Origin: Brachionus rotundiformis
Lineage: Eukaryota > Rotifera > Eurotatoria > Ploima > Brachionidae
NCBI GenBank assembly: GCA_016802295.1
Contig: JAESIW010000115.1
Span: 846,209-910,208, forward strand
Reading direction: 5' to 3'
Length of the DNA: 64,000 bases
Position 1 is the first letter of the stretch; every line of letters begins with the position of its first letter. A program made the translations under genes and the position numbers. A model generated the notes under the pieces. That model was not told the origin of the DNA, did not search any database, and saw only the letters and a program-made list of their open reading frames with translations. Below, one piece after another: positions 33,073-45,000 of the stretch.

Positions 33073-35548
33073 TATTGTCCTCTATTTAAAAGATAAAAAA
33101 TGCATTTAAAAAAGTGACAAAAGTATTTTCTGGCCTTTGGAAAAGTAAAAATTTAAATTAAATGTTGGGTCCTAACGCATAAAGCTCTGTAATTTGTTGG
33201 TTTATTTATTTATTAACATATATTTATAGATGCTTTTAAATTATAAATTTTGAGCAGAAATTTAAAATGCGCAAAATGTGCAGACAAATTTTATATGCAT
33301 TTAAACTGAGTATTTACTTAAAATATTATATTATTGTGCACCAAGACGCTTCAGACTAATTTGAATCCAATAGTCAATTTTTTTGTTCAACGAAATTTAA
33401 AGAAAATAAAATTCAAATTTTTTAATCAAGTAATCTATCAATAATCTAATTGATTACTTTAAATTTTCTTTCCTTTTTGATAAATCGTATTTAACCATAA
33501 AAATACTAAATTGCAGTTTTAAAAATTCTGAAAAATTTATAAAAGGATCACTACCAAAAATTCAATCAGCTGTATTGATTTATTACGAATAAATTGAATT
33601 TTAGCATTTTAAAAAATATAATGACAATTAAATACCATCTTAAATCCAACTACGGGCTAAATCCAAAATATTTTTACAAGCTATTTTTATTAAATTTCCA
33701 AGCATAAAAAATTTTCCATTTAAGTGTATTTAAAAAGAATTTCTAAGATATATATCAATTATTGATTTATTTTTTTAGTTGATCATAAATAAAATTTATT
33801 TTTCAATTTTTTTATACATTTTTTAATATTAATAACATACAGATAGCTATACTCTTGCCTCAGATCCGAATTAATCAGAGTATCATTTATTATATTTTAC
33901 TAATTTTAAAGTTTATCCAATTCTTTTTAGATGTATCAATATTTTTGATTCTATAACTTCACATTGTTGATTAGTAATAAAAAATTTATCTCAGCTAACA
34001 GCTTTTTACGATTACCTCTTGTATTTTATGCAACTTTACTTTCCAAAGGTTCTACAAACTTAACTCATCAAGTTTTAAGTTCATTCAAGATCTTGTACAA
34101 TTGATGAGATTACCTCGCCGGCTTCTTGTTGACTGTGTTGTTAGGTTAAGTCTTACCATCTAGTTTGGATGACCAGAACCTTTAATAGGTTGCTTTAAGA
34201 GTATTTTTATATCAAGCATAGATTTTACCAAGACAGCGTATTCAGAGTAGCGCACATTTTTTCATTTTGCTGGGACCATAGTTATTAAATCCATTTAAAA
34301 CTTGTCCAAGAACTCTTATAAATAAACTTGACTTTATCACAAATTTTTTTTTTTATATCAAGAGTTTATTTACTTGACTGATTATTTCTATAGATCCTAA
34401 TCAAGTCTAGAACTAAAATATTTCATTGGTTTGGTAAAAAAATGTCCTTATTAACTTGGTAAGTTATTATGGTATCCTTTAAATTACCAAGTCCTACTAT
34501 TTTTGTTATTAATATACTTAATAATAAATTATTGAAAAAATTTGAGGACTTAGCTGATTTAGTTCAACAGTCATATGAACTGCCTCTAGTACCACTTTAC
34601 TAGCATTAGAAATAGACTTGAAGCGATTACAGAGATTGGAATAATGTTTTAGTGAATAATGAATTTTAATAGAATACTTATATTGAAATCAAAAAAATAA
34701 TTTTAAAAAATTTTAATTAATTCAAGATAAAAATTGTATTCATGAAATAAAAATCTTGTCAGCTTTAAATGAATGATTAATGGTTCAAAAATTAAAGGAA
34801 TATCTAATATTAAAGGATTTATCTCAGCTAAGCTTACCGAAAAATATTTTTTCATTTTTATTCAAACCATGAAAATTAAAAAGTCGCCAATATATCTTGT
34901 TTACAGATTTAAATAACTAAATGCCAAAAATTAAAAATATTTTTTCTTATTTAGTAGCATTCTGATTTAGATTTAATTAAACGGAAGGTATTATCTTTAC
35001 GATGACATTTGTGATAAATAATTTATCAAAATTGTCATTTGAAAATATTGATCTAAAAATTAAGATGATTATTTAATTTAAGATTAATCAATTCACAGAC
35101 CACTTTTAAAGCAAGCTTTATTAATTGTCACCTAAATAAAATTAATTTTTTTTTAAATTACATTTAGTAATTTAAGGGTTAATTTAGCTGAAATGTCTTT
35201 TTATTTAACGTCACTCTTATTAAAAAGTGATTAATGATTAAATATATAAGAGTAAATTAAGATACAATTTAGGTCTGTAATTACCTACCTAATACTTACT
35301 ATTTAACAACACATTTTTTTATAATAAATATATATATAAAAATTAATTGTGTAAAAAAATCATAAGATTTGAGTCACATTTGAGTTAAATGATTAGTGAA
35401 AAATCAATTTTTTTAAATGTACCTAAATCACGAAATTTTTTTTTATTTTAATTAAATGAGTTGAAAATTTGAGATAAATAGAATTGAAATTTTGATTTTT
35501 TTAATTAACTATAATCTATTTAAATTTAATTTAGCATGAAATTAGAAA
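33073..35548. other. 2.5-kb AT-rich region without a gene
   Basis: Upstream DNA of NDUFS1 (minus) and of the GPCR (plus), which are divergent. Patches near 34080-34300 and 34540-34650 are less AT-rich and may be decayed repeats, but no family is recognised. Confidence 0.4.
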
Positions 35549-36581
35549 ATGAATTTTAGCTTCGGAATTGGGAACAATTTGATCGACAATAACCGATCAG
35601 TTAGCTATCTTATCTTCAATATTTTTTTGGGTCTAGCAATATTTTTGTCTCTCTCATTGAACAGCTGGTCAGTTTATTTGAATCAGCAAATCCGAAAGAA
35701 AATATCAGCTGATTACATCAAAACACAAATCTTTTTGGTCAACATTTTATTCACATTAATTGCATTACCATATTACATTCTAAGAGAAAATGGATATTTA
35801 AAATCTAATTTTTTCTGTAAATTTTTGTATTCTGTGACCGATTTTATCATGTTTGTTTATAACAATCTTCTAATTTTGATGGCTATCGACCGATTTCTAT
35901 TCATCTGTACCAATATTCGTTTGGACATGGGGCGATTTTTCCGCATTTTTTACATCGTAACAATAATTATTTCGTCCACTAGCTTCGCACGTCTCCTAAT
36001 GAACAACTGTTTTGAAATAATATTCAAAAACTTTGTACCAAATTGTTCCCGATTCACCAGCCAAGAGCCTTATTTCTGCTTCAGAGAGCATCTTATTTAT
36101 ATATACAATTATTTTATTCTATTAGTTATCGGTGTCAATTGGTTTGTGACCACTACTTTATATATCATCCTAATTCGATATGTGTATAGAAAATCAATAG
36201 ATGGTAAGTCCTATAACTTTCATCTGCGGTCAATTGGAAAGAAAAAATCTGAATTTAAAATACTCAATTCACAGAATGTCCCAAAAATAAGAAATAAAAT
36301 ATTCAGAAGCTCGAAGCATTGGGAAATTACTAAAACTTTTATTAAAGTATAAATAACTTCAAATTTATTCTATTAAAAAGTCTGACTTTTAATTTAAGAT
36401 TTTAATTATATTCTCGCTCATGAGAACTCCATGGATGTTGTCCTATTTTTCCATAATTTCATTCAACCCAAATATCTACTACTCGTTTTGTTGTGAGACT
36501 ATCATATCACCCTTAATGAATCTATCAAAGAGTCAAATTAAAAGGAGAACTGCCCAGAATTCAAATTAATTTTTTTTTATA
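35549..36581 (+). CDS. Divergent rhodopsin-class G-protein-coupled receptor
   Basis: Two exons, 35549-36346 and 36399-36581 (phase 0), give 326 residues. Glycosylation-type Asn residues precede seven hydrophobic segments at about residues 21-45, 58-78, 92-118, 131-150, 184-212, 266-288 and 294-312. TM3 ends MAIDRFLFI, a DRF version of the DRY motif. Cys residues in FFCKF before TM3 and in the second extracellular loop (PYFCF) can form the usual disulfide. TM7 reads IYYSFCCETIISPLMNL, so the NPxxY motif is degenerate. The short TM5-TM6 loop is basic. Ligand unknown; probably a peptide-type class A receptor. The stop is 48 bp from the 3' end of Sar1 copy B on the opposite strand. Confidence 0.75.
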
Positions 36582-36629
36582 ATTTTATTCAGACTAAAAA
36601 ATAAATAATTGATTTTTTAATTAATTTTT

Positions 36630-37256
36630 TTACAAATATTGAGATAACCATCTGAAAGCTTCGCCATATCCCTCGCGCTGTTTTACACTGCACATAAAGA
36701 GCTCCATTGGTCTAGCTCCTAATTTTTCTCTGGCAATCTTACCCTTCCAAAAATTTAAATTATATTTGAAAAATATAAATCAAAAATTTACTTGGCCTGT
36801 GGTGCGACCAAATAATTTAAAAACTTGTCTTAACTCTTGTTCACCAGCTGCACCTTGCTTATCAATTTTATTTCCCAGTAGCAATATTGGACACTCTGCA
36901 AGCTGCTCATCTGATAGTAGCGAATCGAGCTCAACAATTGATTCGCCGAATCGAGCCCGGTCCCAAGCATCAATCAGAAACACAATCGCGTCCACAGCTG
37001 GAAAATAATCTTTCCATACTTTGCGTACTTGTGCATGTCCACCAAGATCGAACGTGGTAAATCTAATGTTTCCCAAAGTTAGCTCTTCGGATGTTGGGTG
37101 AAGAGTCGGAACGTGTTGAGCTAGTTTGTCGTCTTTTAGCATGTGAAGTAGTGTTGTTTTGCCAGCATTATCTAGACCGAGAAAGACCAATTTGCCAGAC
37201 TTTTTATACAAACCCAAAAAGTTCAGAATTCCGCTGAACCAGTCCCAGAGAAACAT
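36630..37256 (-). CDS. SAR1: Small GTPase Sar1, copy B
   Basis: Second Sar1 gene, 192 residues like copy A. Exons on the minus strand: 37256-36792 and 36743-36630, phase 0. It has the N-terminal helix MFLWDWFSGILNFLGL, G1 GLDNAGKTTLL, G3 DLGGHAQ, G4 NKID, and ends FRWLSQYL. The single intron falls after GRTTGQ, where copy A has none, while both intron sites of copy A are uninterrupted here. The region before the common C-terminal block differs (KIAREKLGARPMEL here; VPRTELSGRPMEL in A). Both genes look functional, so they may differ in expression or in coat recruitment. Confidence 0.93.
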
Positions 37257-38154
37257 TTCTAAATAAGACCAACAACAAAAAAAATGGTTAAATATTATGT
37301 AATGTAAAGGTAATAAAACACGTAGTTTGGTTTTATCATTCGAGAAAGTTAAAAAATTCTTGCATTAAAAGCTTGTATAATTTAAAATTTGTTTTTTAAA
37401 GATAAAATTTTTATTTTTTGCTCTTTTCCCTTTTATTTAAAGATTAAATTTTCTTTTTCTCAACTTAATTATATAGCAAATTTTGAAATTTTATATTCAA
37501 TAAAAAGACACGTATTTGATAATTTTTAAAATATGCAAACTACTTAACTCAACATAATTTTTTTGATGATAGATTGACTATTTTTCGTTTCGTTTAAACC
37601 CAATACAAACATTGCATAAGCAAAAACATAAAAGTTTAAATGGACAGGCAAATTAGAATTTATTTAAGGTAAAAATTTGACAATGTGAAACATAATTAAT
37701 AGTTTATATTTAAGTAAAAGTGCATTTAAAAAATAAGATAAATATTTTGAAATGTTTTATATAATGAAAATATATGAAGATTTATCAGCTAAAATATCAT
37801 TAAAAAATTAAATATTTGAAATAATTTTACCCAAGTTTATTTAGACAAAATAACATAATTGTATTTAAAATTTTGTCCTAAAATTATCATATAAATCAAT
37901 TTTAATTTTTAGTAAAAGATTAAAATTTTTTTAATTAAAAATTTCATTTTCTATTTAATGCGTAGATCGAATACTTATGGACAATTTTGGTAACGAGTTT
38001 AAACCCTTTCCGTTTGACAAAAAATTACCATTTTCACCCAGATAAACCAACTAAATCAAATTATATATTCTAATTTTGAATGAATATTTTTTTTCAAAAA
38101 AATTAATAATTTTATTAAATATCTATCATTAATTTCAAAAATATTTACCATATA
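37257..38154. other. AT-rich upstream region of Sar1 copy B
   Basis: Nothing recognisable. Confidence 0.4.
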
Positions 38155-38537
38155 TACCGTAATGCCTTGCCCCCTAATGCATTGCACTTTAAACCAGAAT
38201 TCTGGATTTTAATGCTGCATTTAACCCACTTTTTTTTCCAGATACGCTGCGACTAAAAATGCTGCAGTTAATGTCAAAATTTTGGTAAAAATGCCGCATT
38301 AAATATGTAAAAAATATGTAAAAATAATCAAAATTAAAGAATAAAAAAAATTAAAATTAATAATAAAAATTTTTATTATTTTTTACATATTTAATGCGGC
38401 ATTTTTACCAAAATTTTGACATTAACTGCAGCATTTTTAGTCGAAGCGTATCTGGAAAAAAAAGTGGGTTAAATGCATGCATTAAAATCCAGAATTCTGA
38501 AAATAAGTGCCGCATTAGGGGGCAAGGCATTACGGTA
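38155..38537. mobile_element. Foldback MITE with TA target duplication
   Basis: An almost complete palindrome. The left arm starts CCGTAATGCCTTGCCCCCTA and the right arm ends with its complement. Arms of about 160 bp match at roughly nine in ten positions around an A/T-rich spacer of about 55 bp. TA lies on both outer ends, as expected for Tc1/mariner-superfamily insertions. TAATGC and its complement recur many times in the arms. There is no coding capacity. Transcribed, it would give a long hairpin RNA. Confidence 0.8.
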
Positions 38538-38968
38538 CTTAAAAGTAATATTTATAATTTCTGAAAGTTTAAAATCAAAAAAATGAGAAAAATTAAAATA
38601 TCTGAAATATCTATAAATATTGATTGAATAGCGATACACGCGAAATTCACACCAAAAAAAACTTATTATCTTATCATCTTATTTTTCGATAAAACAATTT
38701 TAATATTCAGATTCATTTCGTAATTCTCTTAGATATCAATTGCCATATTTATTAAATTTATCATCTTAGACTGAGTTTCTCAAGTTAAAGTATAATTTGA
38801 GTCAAAATTTAGACACCAAAACTCAAATCAAATAAAATCAATCTTAATAAAATTTAATTATTAAATATCCTGTTTGTTTATTTTAATTGTTTATTTGTAA
38901 AATTTTTACAGAAAATTTGGTAAAATGTAATAATTTTGCACACATTTATTTGAATTTAATATGATAGT
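38538..38968. other. AT-rich spacer between two DNA transposons
   Basis: Nothing recognised. Confidence 0.35.
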
Positions 38969-40179
38969 GTTACCGAGTGGACAAATGGCTAATTTAGATT
39001 GTATCATTATTCCTTAGTAATCTTTGAGTATCTAAGTTTATCGAATTGAGTGAATTGCCGCTGGTTACAATATTATTCAAATATGTAAGAATTCCTTTTT
39101 CAATTATTGGTATACGGTGGTTGTTGTTTTAATAAATCTTTGTTAAAAGAGAACTAGAACTGCGAATCTCAGGAGCAGATAATGGTCTGTCAGCATTTGG
39201 GTTAGGGTTACGGTCCTGGCTCCATTTTAATCTATGTAAGAAATAACCAAGACACTTTGATTTGGAAAGAAGGCAATACACAAAAAGGTACCCTATGGAA
39301 TTTTTACCGACGAACCATGATTTGTTTGGGTACTCGAATTAGATCTGGGGCTCAAATTGTTTTTTTTTATTAAGAACTTAGTATTATATTTATATATATA
39401 TTTAACCAAATTGTCACTGGTTACAAGAAATAATAATTGTATAAATTAACTGGATTTAATAAACTATAATAAAGAAGAGAGTTCTTTTTTTGGATTAGAG
39501 GATTATAGCTCCTACTTTCCCTTGGTTAATAAAAAGACTACTTCAATACATTCTTTTGTTATTCTTCATGACTGGAAGAGTATTAAGATCACGACCTGAG
39601 GAATTATGGAAAATTTGGATTCTATAATGATTCAAAGTATACCATAATAATTGAAGGAATAAGCGGATTGGCACTAAGTTCAATATTATTCAAATATGTA
39701 TGAACTAAATTCAATTGCCATAGATGATGTATTTTCTAAAACTGCCCAATATTGCTCTATCAGCCTTCAATCAGCTGCTAAAGGCTCAGCTCTTCAAATA
39801 CATTCAACCACTATAACACAATCCCCACAATCGACCATTGCGCCTTCGATATATGACTGCTTATTCGAACTTGGATACAGTAATTGGATTATAGTCTACC
39901 ATTGTTCTGGAGAAGAAATCATGGTTCAACCACCAGTATTGAAACTGTATCAGATATTGACCACAGGTGTTTATAATTTATAAATTTTCTGAATATTATT
40001 TTAGTATTAATTTATTAAAACAAGAATTCCCGTATACCAACAATTCAAAAAGAAATTTATAGATATTTGAACAATATAACCAGCGGCAATTCACTCGATT
40101 CGACAAGCTTAGATACTTGATTAAAGATTACTAAGAAATAATAATACAATCTAAATTAGTCGTTTATCCACCCGGTAAC
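38969..40179. mobile_element. 1.2-kb DNA transposon with about 170-bp terminal inverted repeats
   Basis: The left end 38969-39137 starts GTTACCGAGTGGACAAATGG and the right end 40010-40179 finishes with the complement of GTTACCGGGTGGATAAACGA; the two align over about 170 bp at roughly 85 per cent. The interior of 870 bp holds a broken frame with TLIWKEG...TLWNFYRRTMICLGTRIRS (near 39255-39345), faintly like a FLYWCH zinc finger (W.C...C.ARI.T). A second open frame lies at 39696-39983 with no known domain. Long TIRs plus a FLYWCH-like piece suggest a Mutator-like (MULE) element. No clear target duplication was seen. The class is an inference. Confidence 0.65.
39696..39983 (+). pseudogene. Unidentified ORF inside the long-TIR transposon
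   Basis: A 95-codon frame beginning MYELNSIAIDDVF and containing SQSP/TIAPSIYDCLFELGY text. No domain is recognised. Being inside the TIRs, it is presumably a remnant of transposon protein or captured DNA. Confidence 0.3.
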
Positions 40180-41570
40180 ATACAGTATTAATAAAAAAAT
40201 GTTTTTATTTTCATTAATTTACTTATTTGCAAATATTAAAAAATAAAAATTATTTAAAATAACTATTAACATTTATAGTGTGTAATTTTTTCAAAAAATT
40301 TATTTTAGAATAGTTGAAGAAATAAATAAAGAATTACTTCTATTTTAACACTACAAATTTCGATCTTATTACTTTTTAAGTCTAAAAGTGGCCGAATTTT
40401 TCCCAATTGACCATTTTCATTCAGCTAAATTAGTTTAAAAAATTGATTTTAAATATGATTCTAAGTTTTATAGGAATTTTTGCATTTTTGCCATGGGGTT
40501 TTTTAATTTTTTTTTCAATAATGTCCGCATTGGAATATGTTGCCAGAAAATGTGGTGAAATCCAAGTCAACCGCTTATTTTAAAATGGCTCTAGATAAGT
40601 TCAACGGAATTGGCTGCTACAGCTCTACACGGCCAATTGGCGGTGATGGGCTTATCTACATGTTAGGTGTCGCAGCAAGAACTACTTCTACTACTACTAC
40701 TATAATGTATTTACAGAAAAACAAATGAGGAATTTATCAATAAGCAATATTTGAAAATTGTTTTATTTATAAATTTTTAATCCTAAAAACAAATAGAGAA
40801 ACCATTTAAGTTTTACTATTATTCAAATAATCAAGTTTAGAAATAAGCATTATACGCTTTTGTATCATAATAACTTGAAGTAGTATATCAATTAAATACT
40901 TTTTTTAAAATAATTATTCTTTATTATGATGGATCCTTTAAAAAATGATCTTTCAAAACAAAGTAAAAATCAAAATGTTATCTATATATTTTAATAGACT
41001 AATTTGTTTTTATTTTTTAATTATTTTTTATTCATCCGCACATCAATCAAGATAGATCTTTTAATAATTCTTCTTTGAATTGAAGCATAATTTTTATCAA
41101 AATGGTTTATCTCATATCCATGATTTGCTCTTAAGCTAAACACTGAACAAATTTTAAAAAAATTTAACATTCTTTATTAATCCTTTTTTGGGCAATTAAA
41201 ATTGAATAACATATATTATTCCACCTTCCGATTGAACTCAATTGCACTGGTTCCTTTACTTCGGATCATAAATTATTTTCCGAATATCTCATTCGAATCG
41301 GGTTATCTGTTCAACTTTATGAAAGGTATAGCATAATCCTGATATCACAGAAAGATAAATCAATCAAAATTAGCTCTCATTGATTCCCTCCGTTCCGATT
41401 GTGAGTTAGTCGAATATAATTTATTTTATTAAGTTTAATTTATTTATAAAGCCTATCTTGATACTGATGATGATTTTTTTCTATCAAATAACTTCTGCTT
41501 GTGCTAGCTAAATGGCTGCCGAGTTTTTGATAACAAAAAACTGCTGATAAGCATTCAATCTCATCAAGCC
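40180..41570. other. Region between the transposon and the myosin promoter; two small ORFs
   Basis: At 40455-40583 a 42-codon frame encodes a hydrophobic start (MILSFIGIFAFLPWGFLIFF) followed by a charged end, possibly a membrane micropeptide or chance. A 63-codon frame at 40537-40728 overlaps it. Neither has known relatives by eye. The rest is AT-rich. Confidence 0.3.
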
Positions 41571-41578
41571 TATAAAAA
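41571..41578 (+). promoter_or_regulatory. Candidate TATA box upstream of myosin heavy chain copy 1
   Basis: TATAAAAA in GCCTATAAAAACC, with a more mixed sequence about 25-30 bp downstream suitable for a start site. Another TATAAAAAG lies at 41885-41893. A 5'-UTR acceptor (TTGTTTTAG then AAGAGAGAG) sits at about 41996, so transcription may start here and splice to that point. This is inference only. Confidence 0.3.
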
Positions 41579-42029
41579 CCAACGCATTTGAGCCAATTTC
41601 CAAGAATTTAAACAATTAAGATTTGCAATAGTTCGCTTAGGAAAAGGATGTTGGCTGGAATAGACCAAACTAGGTCGAGCTTGATGCGATTTTCTCTAGC
41701 GCACCGTTTCTTGATGTGTAATCATTGGAAAATAAATTATTCAATTGATTTATCTCAAATTCCTTTTTTAGTTATTTTAAACAAAGATAAAACTGGGTTA
41801 GCTTCCTTAGTAATTATTTCATTTTTTCCTATTCGCTGATTTTTAGACTGATAGGTTGAACAAAATTGATTCTAGTCGGATAGATATAAAAAGAGGTGAA
41901 CTGAAAAATAAAAATCCATTATAAATTTTATAACTTAAGTTTTTTCTAATTAAATTTTAATTATTAATTAATATTGCGATTGCACTTGTTTTAGAAGAGA
42001 GAGAATTTTTAGAATCTAATTAAGCAAAA

Positions 42030-45000
42030 ATGTATGCTGACATGAATGATCCAGAGGTTGTTGAATCTCTAAAGTATCTATTGGTACCTCAAGCTGATAG
42101 AATCAAGATGCAGGCTCAGCCTTTTGATGGTAAAAAAAATTGCTGGATACCAGATAAGACTGAGGGTTTTTTGGCTGCTGAGATACAGAGCACCAAAGGT
42201 GAAGAAGTTACAGTAAAGACTGGCAAAGGAGAGCAAGTTACTGTAAAAAAGGATGATATTCAGCAAATGAATCCACCAAAGTTTGACAAGTGTGACGATA
42301 TGGCTGACTTGACCTATCTAAATGATGCATCTGTATTGCACAATTTGCGTGAAAGATACAAGGCCTGGTTTATCTATGTAAAAATCTTTTTTATGCCAAG
42401 ATCTATAAGTCTTATATATCTTTATTTACTAGACTTATTCTGGTCTCTTTTGTGTGGCCATCAACCCGTACAAAAGATTACCAATTTACACCATGAAAAT
42501 GGTTGATTTGTACCGAGGTAAGAAAAGAACCGAAGTACCACCACATTTGTACTCAATTGCAGACAATGCTTATGCCAACATGTTGAGAGACAGAGAGAAC
42601 CAATCTATGTTGATCACGTAATTATTTGAGTTTATTAAATTTAAGTTTGAACAAATATTTAAAATAAATTAAAATAAAAATAGTGGAGAGTCTGGTGCTG
42701 GTAAGACAGAAAATACCAAGAAAGTCATCCAATACTTTGCGTTTGTGGCCGCAAGTGGAGCACCAAAAAGGGAAGATGGGGTAGGATTTTTTTTTACCTT
42801 GCCTGAATTGAATAAATATTAGGAATAACTTACATTTATAAAAAAATAAAAAAAAAATTTATTTATAGAAAAAAGAGGCTAATTTGGAAGATCAAATTGT
42901 CTCTGCAAATCCAGTGTTAGAGGCATATGGTAATGCCAAAACAACTCGTAATAATAATTCATCTAGATTTGTAAGTTTAAAATTGTGAGGTAGAATTAGA
43001 AAGTTTGAAGAATTTAAACCTTATTTAAAAAGATAAATGCTAAAATTCCATTCCCTTTTTTGAATTAACAAAAATTACCCTATTAATGACCCTTTTGTGT
43101 GTAATTAGACAAAGCAAGCAAATTTAGAAGACCAAATAGTTCAATCTAACCCTGTTTTAGAAGCATTTGGTAATGCTAAAACAACCCGTAATAATAACTC
43201 CTCTAGATTTGTAAGTAGAACCCTCATAATTTGGCATGGATTGATGCATGACTAATTAAAGATTTAATATGGAACATTTTTGAATGAAAATTTAACCAAA
43301 ATTAAAAAATAATTAAATCATGAATTGTAAAGGGTAAATTTATTCGTATTCATTTTGGTCCAACTGGTAAAATAGCTGGTGCTGATATTGAATCATATTT
43401 ACTTGAAAAGTCAAGAGTCACTTTTCAACAACCAGCTGAGAGAAACTATCACATTTTCTATCAGCTTTTGTCTGACGCTTTCCCAAATTACCACAGTAAT
43501 TTTTATCTAAAATTAAAATGGAAATTTACAGAATATTTAATTTGAAAATTGGATAATTTAAAGAGGAATTGTTGGTTGAGCCTAATCCAAAGTTGTACCA
43601 CTTCATTTCGCAAGGTATGGTTACAATTGACAATGTCGATGATGCGGAAGAAATGAAATTAACTGATGAGGCCTTTGATATCCTCAACTTTAGTCAACAA
43701 GAAAAATTGGACTTATTCAAGGCAACTGGTGCCATCATGCACTGGGGTAACTCAAAATGGAAGCAAAGACCAAGAGAGGAACAAGCTGAAACTGATGGAA
43801 CTGAAGAGTGTGAAAAAGTGGCACATTTATTGGGTGTTGAATCAGCCGATTTGATCAAAGGCTTGTTGAAACCAAGAATTAAAGTTGGTAATGAATATGT
43901 AAACAAGGGACAGAACAAGGATCAAGTTTGCAATTCAATTGGTGCTTTGTCTAAGTCAATTTATTCACGTCTTTTCCAATGGCTAGTCGATAGAGTAAAT
44001 ACAACTCTAGATGTCAAAGCAAAGAGACAATACTTTATTGGTGTGTTGGATATTGCTGGTTTTGAAATTTTTGAATTTAATGGCTTTGAGCAAATCTGTA
44101 TCAATTATACCAACGAAAGATTGCAACAATTTTTCAATCATCATATGTTTGTCTTGGAACAAGAAGAGTACAGAAAAGAGGGTATTCAATGGGAGATGAT
44201 AAACTTTGGCTTGGATTTACAAGCTTGTATTGATTTGATTGAAAAGCCTATGGGTATTTTCTCAATCCTTGAAGAAGAATGTATTGTACCAAAAGCTAGT
44301 GATAAGACCTTCCAAGAGAAGTTGTACTCGCAACATTTGGGCAAGCATCCCAACTTTGGCAAACCAAAACCAGGAAAAGGAAAAGCAGAGGCTCACTTTG
44401 ATTTGCATCACTATGCTGGTACAGTATCTTACAATGTGAGTGGCTGGCTAGAAAAGAACAAAGATCCTATCAACACCACTGTTGCTACATTGTTTAAAGG
44501 TAGCAAAACAAATCAAATTTTGGCTCATTTGTATAGAGAAATGGGTCAAGAGGAAGAGAAAGGCAAAGCTAAGAAAGGTGGTGCTATGCAAACTATTTCA
44601 TCTGGTCACAGAGAACAATTGAACAAATTGATGAACACTTTGAAGCAAACTCATCCTCACTTTGTTCGTTGTATTATTCCTAATGAAGTCAAGACTGGTG
44701 GAATTTTGGATCCTCATTTGGTTATGCACCAGCTTCATTGTAATGGTGTATTGGAAGGTATCCGTATTTGCCGTAAAGGTTTTCCAAACAGAATGATTTA
44801 TGCTGAATTCAAGCAGCGATACAGCATTTTGGCACCAAACGCTGTACCAAAAGGATTTGTTGATGCTACTAAAGCTACAGGTGCTATTTTGAAAGATATA
44901 GCACTTGGTGAAGATTTATATAGACTTGGTCATACAAAAGTATTCTTTAGAGCTGGTGTTTTGGGTCAGCTTGAAGAATTAAGAGACGCTGCTTTGTCAA

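Noticed and set aside
43109..43210. Reading both switch-I exons as constitutive
   Set aside because: It would duplicate switch I in one protein, and copy 2 uses only one equivalent exon.
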